Shown: piece after piece, positions 61,957 to 64,000 of the stretch
Numbering within the stretch: position 1 is the first letter of the stretch
How the letters are laid out: each line of letters opens with the position of its first letter
From: Aromatoleum buckelii
GTDB lineage: Bacteria > Pseudomonadota > Gammaproteobacteria > Burkholderiales > Rhodocyclaceae
Direction of reading: 5' to 3'
Length of the DNA stretch: 64,000 nt
Assembly: GCF_012910785.2 (NCBI RefSeq)
Contig: NZ_WTVH02000010.1
Location: 620,001 to 684,000 of the forward strand
Notes under the pieces: generated by a model
Seen by the model: the letters and a program-made list of their open reading frames with translations, nothing else
What the model was told of the DNA's origin: nothing
The model's database searches: none
Program-made: the position numbers and the translations under genes

Positions 61957-62886
61957 TCAGGGCAGGCTCATGCAGCCCTGAAAATGACTGTGAATTCTCG
62001 CACTGTAATGTTCGCAGTGCTCGATGTATTCGCGCGTGCTCTTCGGCATCGCCACCCGCGCCCGCGTGATGTGGCCAACGAGATCACGGCCTTTCACGAT
62101 GAGCTGCAGCCCGTCGGCCGCAAGCTGCAGGTCCTCTGCCGACGTCGCGCCGACGAGCCGCGGCGCGAACGCGGCGAGTTCTTCGCCGGCTACGGCGAAA
62201 TCCGCCCACACGTCGAAAATCGCCGGGTCGGTGCGCAGCGTTTCGCATTTGATCTTGGCGGCCTCGGTGAAGCGCAGCACCGGGCCTTCGATGCCTTCGA
62301 ACAGCCGCGTCCCGCCGAAAGTCCCGACGATCACCTGCGCAATGCGATCGATGTCACGCAGGGTCTGGGCAATTTTGATATAGCGGCTGTCGTAGAAGGC
62401 TTCGACCGGGATCGAGAATGCCCGGAACGGCTCGCCCCACAGCTCGTCGATGCCCTCTTCGCCGCTGCGGTGCAGCACCATTTTGCCGAAAGTCAGCGCT
62501 TCCTGCAGACAGAAGCCGCACTCGCGCATCAACGCGTTTTCCTCGTCGATCTCGATGCCGAGCTCCTGCAGTTCCATGAGTTTCGTGAAGATGTCGGTCG
62601 CGCGGTTGAACAATGCTCCGGCGAGCATCGCTCCCTTGACCCGCTTGCGCGCCGGTTCGGTCTCCGACTCGAAGGCCTGTCGCGCTTCGTTCAGCCGACG
62701 TCCCGGGATGTTGATGCCGTGTTCGACGTGATTGAACAGCCGGCGCGTCAGGGCTTCGATCAGCTGCTTCTTTGCTCGCAGCGAGTCCACGGGCGGATCG
62801 TAGGCCTTGATCCAGTAACCGTCGTAGAAGACGCGTTCGATGTTCCCGATGACGCGAACAGTGCCATTGGCGATCAGTGTGTTCAT
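61957..62886 (-). CDS. Conserved hypothetical protein, 309 residues
   Basis: From ATG 62886 (MNTLIANGTVRVIGNIERVFYDGYWIKAYDPP), a soluble helical protein without signal or membrane helices. Recurring charged helices (SLRAKKQLIEALTRRLFNHVE, RATDIFTKLMELQELGIEIDEENA) and a final IEHCEHYSARIHSHFQGCMSLP rich in Cys/His. I do not recognise the family. An in-frame ATG 72 bases upstream is less likely, as its first 24 residues look random. It is 48 bases before the 57-residue gene. Confidence 0.8.
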   Translation of the reverse strand: MNTLIANGTVRVIGNIERVFYDGYWIKAYDPPVDSLRAKKQLIEALTRRLFNHVEHGINIPGRRLNEARQAFESETEPARKRVKGAMLAGALFNRATDIFTKLMELQELGIEIDEENALMRECGFCLQEALTFGKMVLHRSGEEGIDELWGEPFRAFSIPVEAFYDSRYIKIAQTLRDIDRIAQVIVGTFGGTRLFEGIEGPVLRFTEAAKIKCETLRTDPAIFDVWADFAVAGEELAAFAPRLVGATSAEDLQLAADGLQLIVKGRDLVGHITRARVAMPKSTREYIEHCEHYSARIHSHFQGCMSLP

Positions 62887-63034
62887 GGCGGCCCATTTCG
62901 GTTCATGTGACTGACAGTTTAGGCATGAAACCGGGCGTTGTGCACTGCACGAAATCATGTTTCCCCGTCATCCTGGATGCGGCACGCCCCAGGTTGGGCA
63001 GTTTGGGCGCTTCACATCCCTACGCCCTCCCGAA

Positions 63035-63487
63035 TCAGGTTAAATCGGCAGGGATTGCGGCCCGCAGCACTGTCTGCGGCTCGCCTTCGCGCACGCGGTT
63101 GTTGAACCACCATAGCGCGCCTTTCTTGATCGTCCAGTCGGCTTCCGCGCCGCACAAAAGCAGCGCCGCGAGCCGCCCCAGCGTGGGCTGATGGCCGACG
63201 ATCAGACACGCGCCGCGCCCCTCCGGCCAGCGGGCCGCGGCGATGAGGTCCGCGACGCCGGCCTCGGGCCCGATCGACGGCACGATCTCGAAATCCCGCG
63301 TGAACGCCAGCGCGGTCTGGCGCGTGCGCACCGTCGGGCTGACGAGTATCCGCAGTGCTTTCGGGTGGTGCTCGTCGAGCCAGCGCGCCATGCGCCGCGC
63401 CTGCTCGCGCCCGCGCGCGCTCAGTTCTCGGGCCCCGTCCGGACTGCCTTCGACAGCCTCCGCGTGACGCCACAACAACAAATCCAT
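63035..63487 (-). CDS. sixA: Phosphohistidine phosphatase SixA
   Basis: This 150-residue protein is a short histidine phosphatase: MDLLLWRHAEAVEGSPDGARELSARGREQARRMA, then SPTVRTRQTAL and CLIVGHQPTLGRLAALL with the second catalytic His. SixA removes phosphate from histidine-phosphorylated proteins such as ArcB or PTSNtr components (family knowledge). It is 97 bases after the CHAD gene, a pairing often seen near polyphosphate genes. Confidence 0.92.
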   Translation of the reverse strand: MDLLLWRHAEAVEGSPDGARELSARGREQARRMARWLDEHHPKALRILVSPTVRTRQTALAFTRDFEIVPSIGPEAGVADLIAAARWPEGRGACLIVGHQPTLGRLAALLLCGAEADWTIKKGALWWFNNRVREGEPQTVLRAAIPADLT

Positions 63488-63584
63488 CGCTTGCTCCCGG
63501 TCAAAGGGCGACAGCCTGAATGCGGCTGGTTACGCCTCGATGACGGGTCGACCGTCGTCCCTCGGTTCGAGTGCCCTTACGCGC

Positions 63585-64000
63585 TCAGCGGGCCCACGGG
63601 GTCTTGCCCCACAGCAGCGGCTCGAGCTCGCGCAGCGAACGCCGCGCCAGGCGCGCATATCTCGGGCTGTGCCAGCCGCTGACGAAAGCCGCCGCCGCGC
63701 GCAGTTCGGCGTCCTCGCCGGCCCACCCGAGCAACCGTCCGCGGGCGACATCGACGTCATTGACGAAGCCCAGCGCATCCTGGGCCCGGACGATGCGCTC
63801 GAGATAGCGCCGGCTGGCCTTGGCGGGGAACAGCGGAGCGAAGAACTCGACTCCGTAGCGCAGGCGCTTGAGCGCGATCCGCAACGCGTGCAGATGCGCC
63901 GGCACCAGATCGGCCGCGGCTTCGAAGCGTCGCCGCACTTTCTTGCGCAGGCGCGTGAGCTGGAGGCGCACGAAATTGCGCAGATCGATCGCGTCGATCA
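63585..64000 (-). CDS. CHAD domain protein, 5' end cut off by window edge
   Basis: The frame runs open to base 64000; 138 C-terminal residues are visible. LRKKVRRRFEAAADLVPAHLHALRIALKRLRYGVEFFAPLF is the second half of a CHAD domain, with its conserved His-x-x-Arg and the K/R residues that bind polyphosphate in characterised proteins. The N-terminus, and any CYTH domain in front of it, is outside the window. With sixA next to it, a polyphosphate locus is probable. Confidence 0.85.
   Translation of the reverse strand, partial: IDAIDLRNFVRLQLTRLRKKVRRRFEAAADLVPAHLHALRIALKRLRYGVEFFAPLFPAKASRRYLERIVRAQDALGFVNDVDVARGRLLGWAGEDAELRAAAAFVSGWHSPRYARLARRSLRELEPLLWGKTPWAR

Overview
The window is a 64 kb piece of a GC-rich chromosome from a Gram-negative bacterium. 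It fits the Azoarcus/Aromatoleum/Thauera group of Betaproteobacteria (Rhodocyclales). The evidence is the gene content and order: yibN-type rhodanese-grxC-secB-gpsA, engB divergent from a cytochrome c4, ctpA-envC-gpmA, PA2778/PA2779-type genes, an FcbT-type TRAP transporter, and strong third-position G/C. The genus is inferred; no rRNA or other marker gene is present. The content is almost entirely core housekeeping. I see no insertion sequence, prophage, CRISPR array, tRNA or rRNA gene, and no gap between genes longer than about 300 bases.

Layout. 1-5.5 kb holds a cut-off DUF3422 gene, an OmpA-like lipoprotein, a PA2778/PA2779 pair (C39-like peptidase lipoprotein and small membrane protein), two sugar-transferase-like genes of the TIGR04282/TIGR04283 type, and a DUF3047 exported protein. 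5.5-15.2 kb is a long minus-strand carbon-metabolism block, in transcription order thioredoxin-like, inositol-phosphatase-like, prk, tkt, gap, pgk, pyk, fba. 15.2-21 kb, plus strand: rsmE, polyphosphate:AMP phosphotransferase, argA, a PAS-GGDEF protein and yggX, closed by a clear terminator. 21-24.7 kb, minus strand: moeA-rpiA-phoU and a diheme cytochrome c4. 24.8-30.5 kb: engB, hemB behind a strikingly structured leader, a bioB-bioC-HAD run, then comF-trmL. 30.5-33.7 kb, minus strand: an ArsR regulator, rhodanese, grxC, secB, an SH3 protein and gpsA.

33.9-38.7 kb, plus strand: gpmA, envC, ctpA, an unknown gene and a ThiF/MoeB-type enzyme. 38.7-47.3 kb, minus strand: nrdR-ribD, glyA, and a TRAP transporter with two tandem near-identical binding proteins, both permeases and a histidine phosphatase. 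47.5-55.8 kb: pmbA divergent from yjgA-mog-aroG-dinB, then a cobalamin adenosyltransferase divergent from alaS. 55.9-59.1 kb, minus strand: phosphomannomutase, an NTF2-like protein, a CHCC zinc-finger protein and ilvE. 59.4-61.7 kb, plus strand: nudJ, an unknown exported protein and mnmA. 61.7-64 kb, minus strand: a 57-residue protein, a 309-residue unknown, sixA and a cut-off CHAD gene.

How the genes work together. Phosphoribulokinase, transketolase, GAPDH, PGK, a Calvin-subtype class II aldolase and a bisphosphatase-like gene together make most of the regenerative phase of a Calvin cycle, and with pyruvate kinase they double as lower glycolysis. RuBisCO is not in the window. Four loci relate to phosphate or polyphosphate (PAP, PhoU, SixA, CHAD). 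The least explained elements are non-coding: a perfect nested 43-base inverted repeat between ilvE and nudJ, four back-to-back hairpins before hemB, a triplicated 14-base repeat before prk, and an attenuator-like hairpin between gap and pgk.
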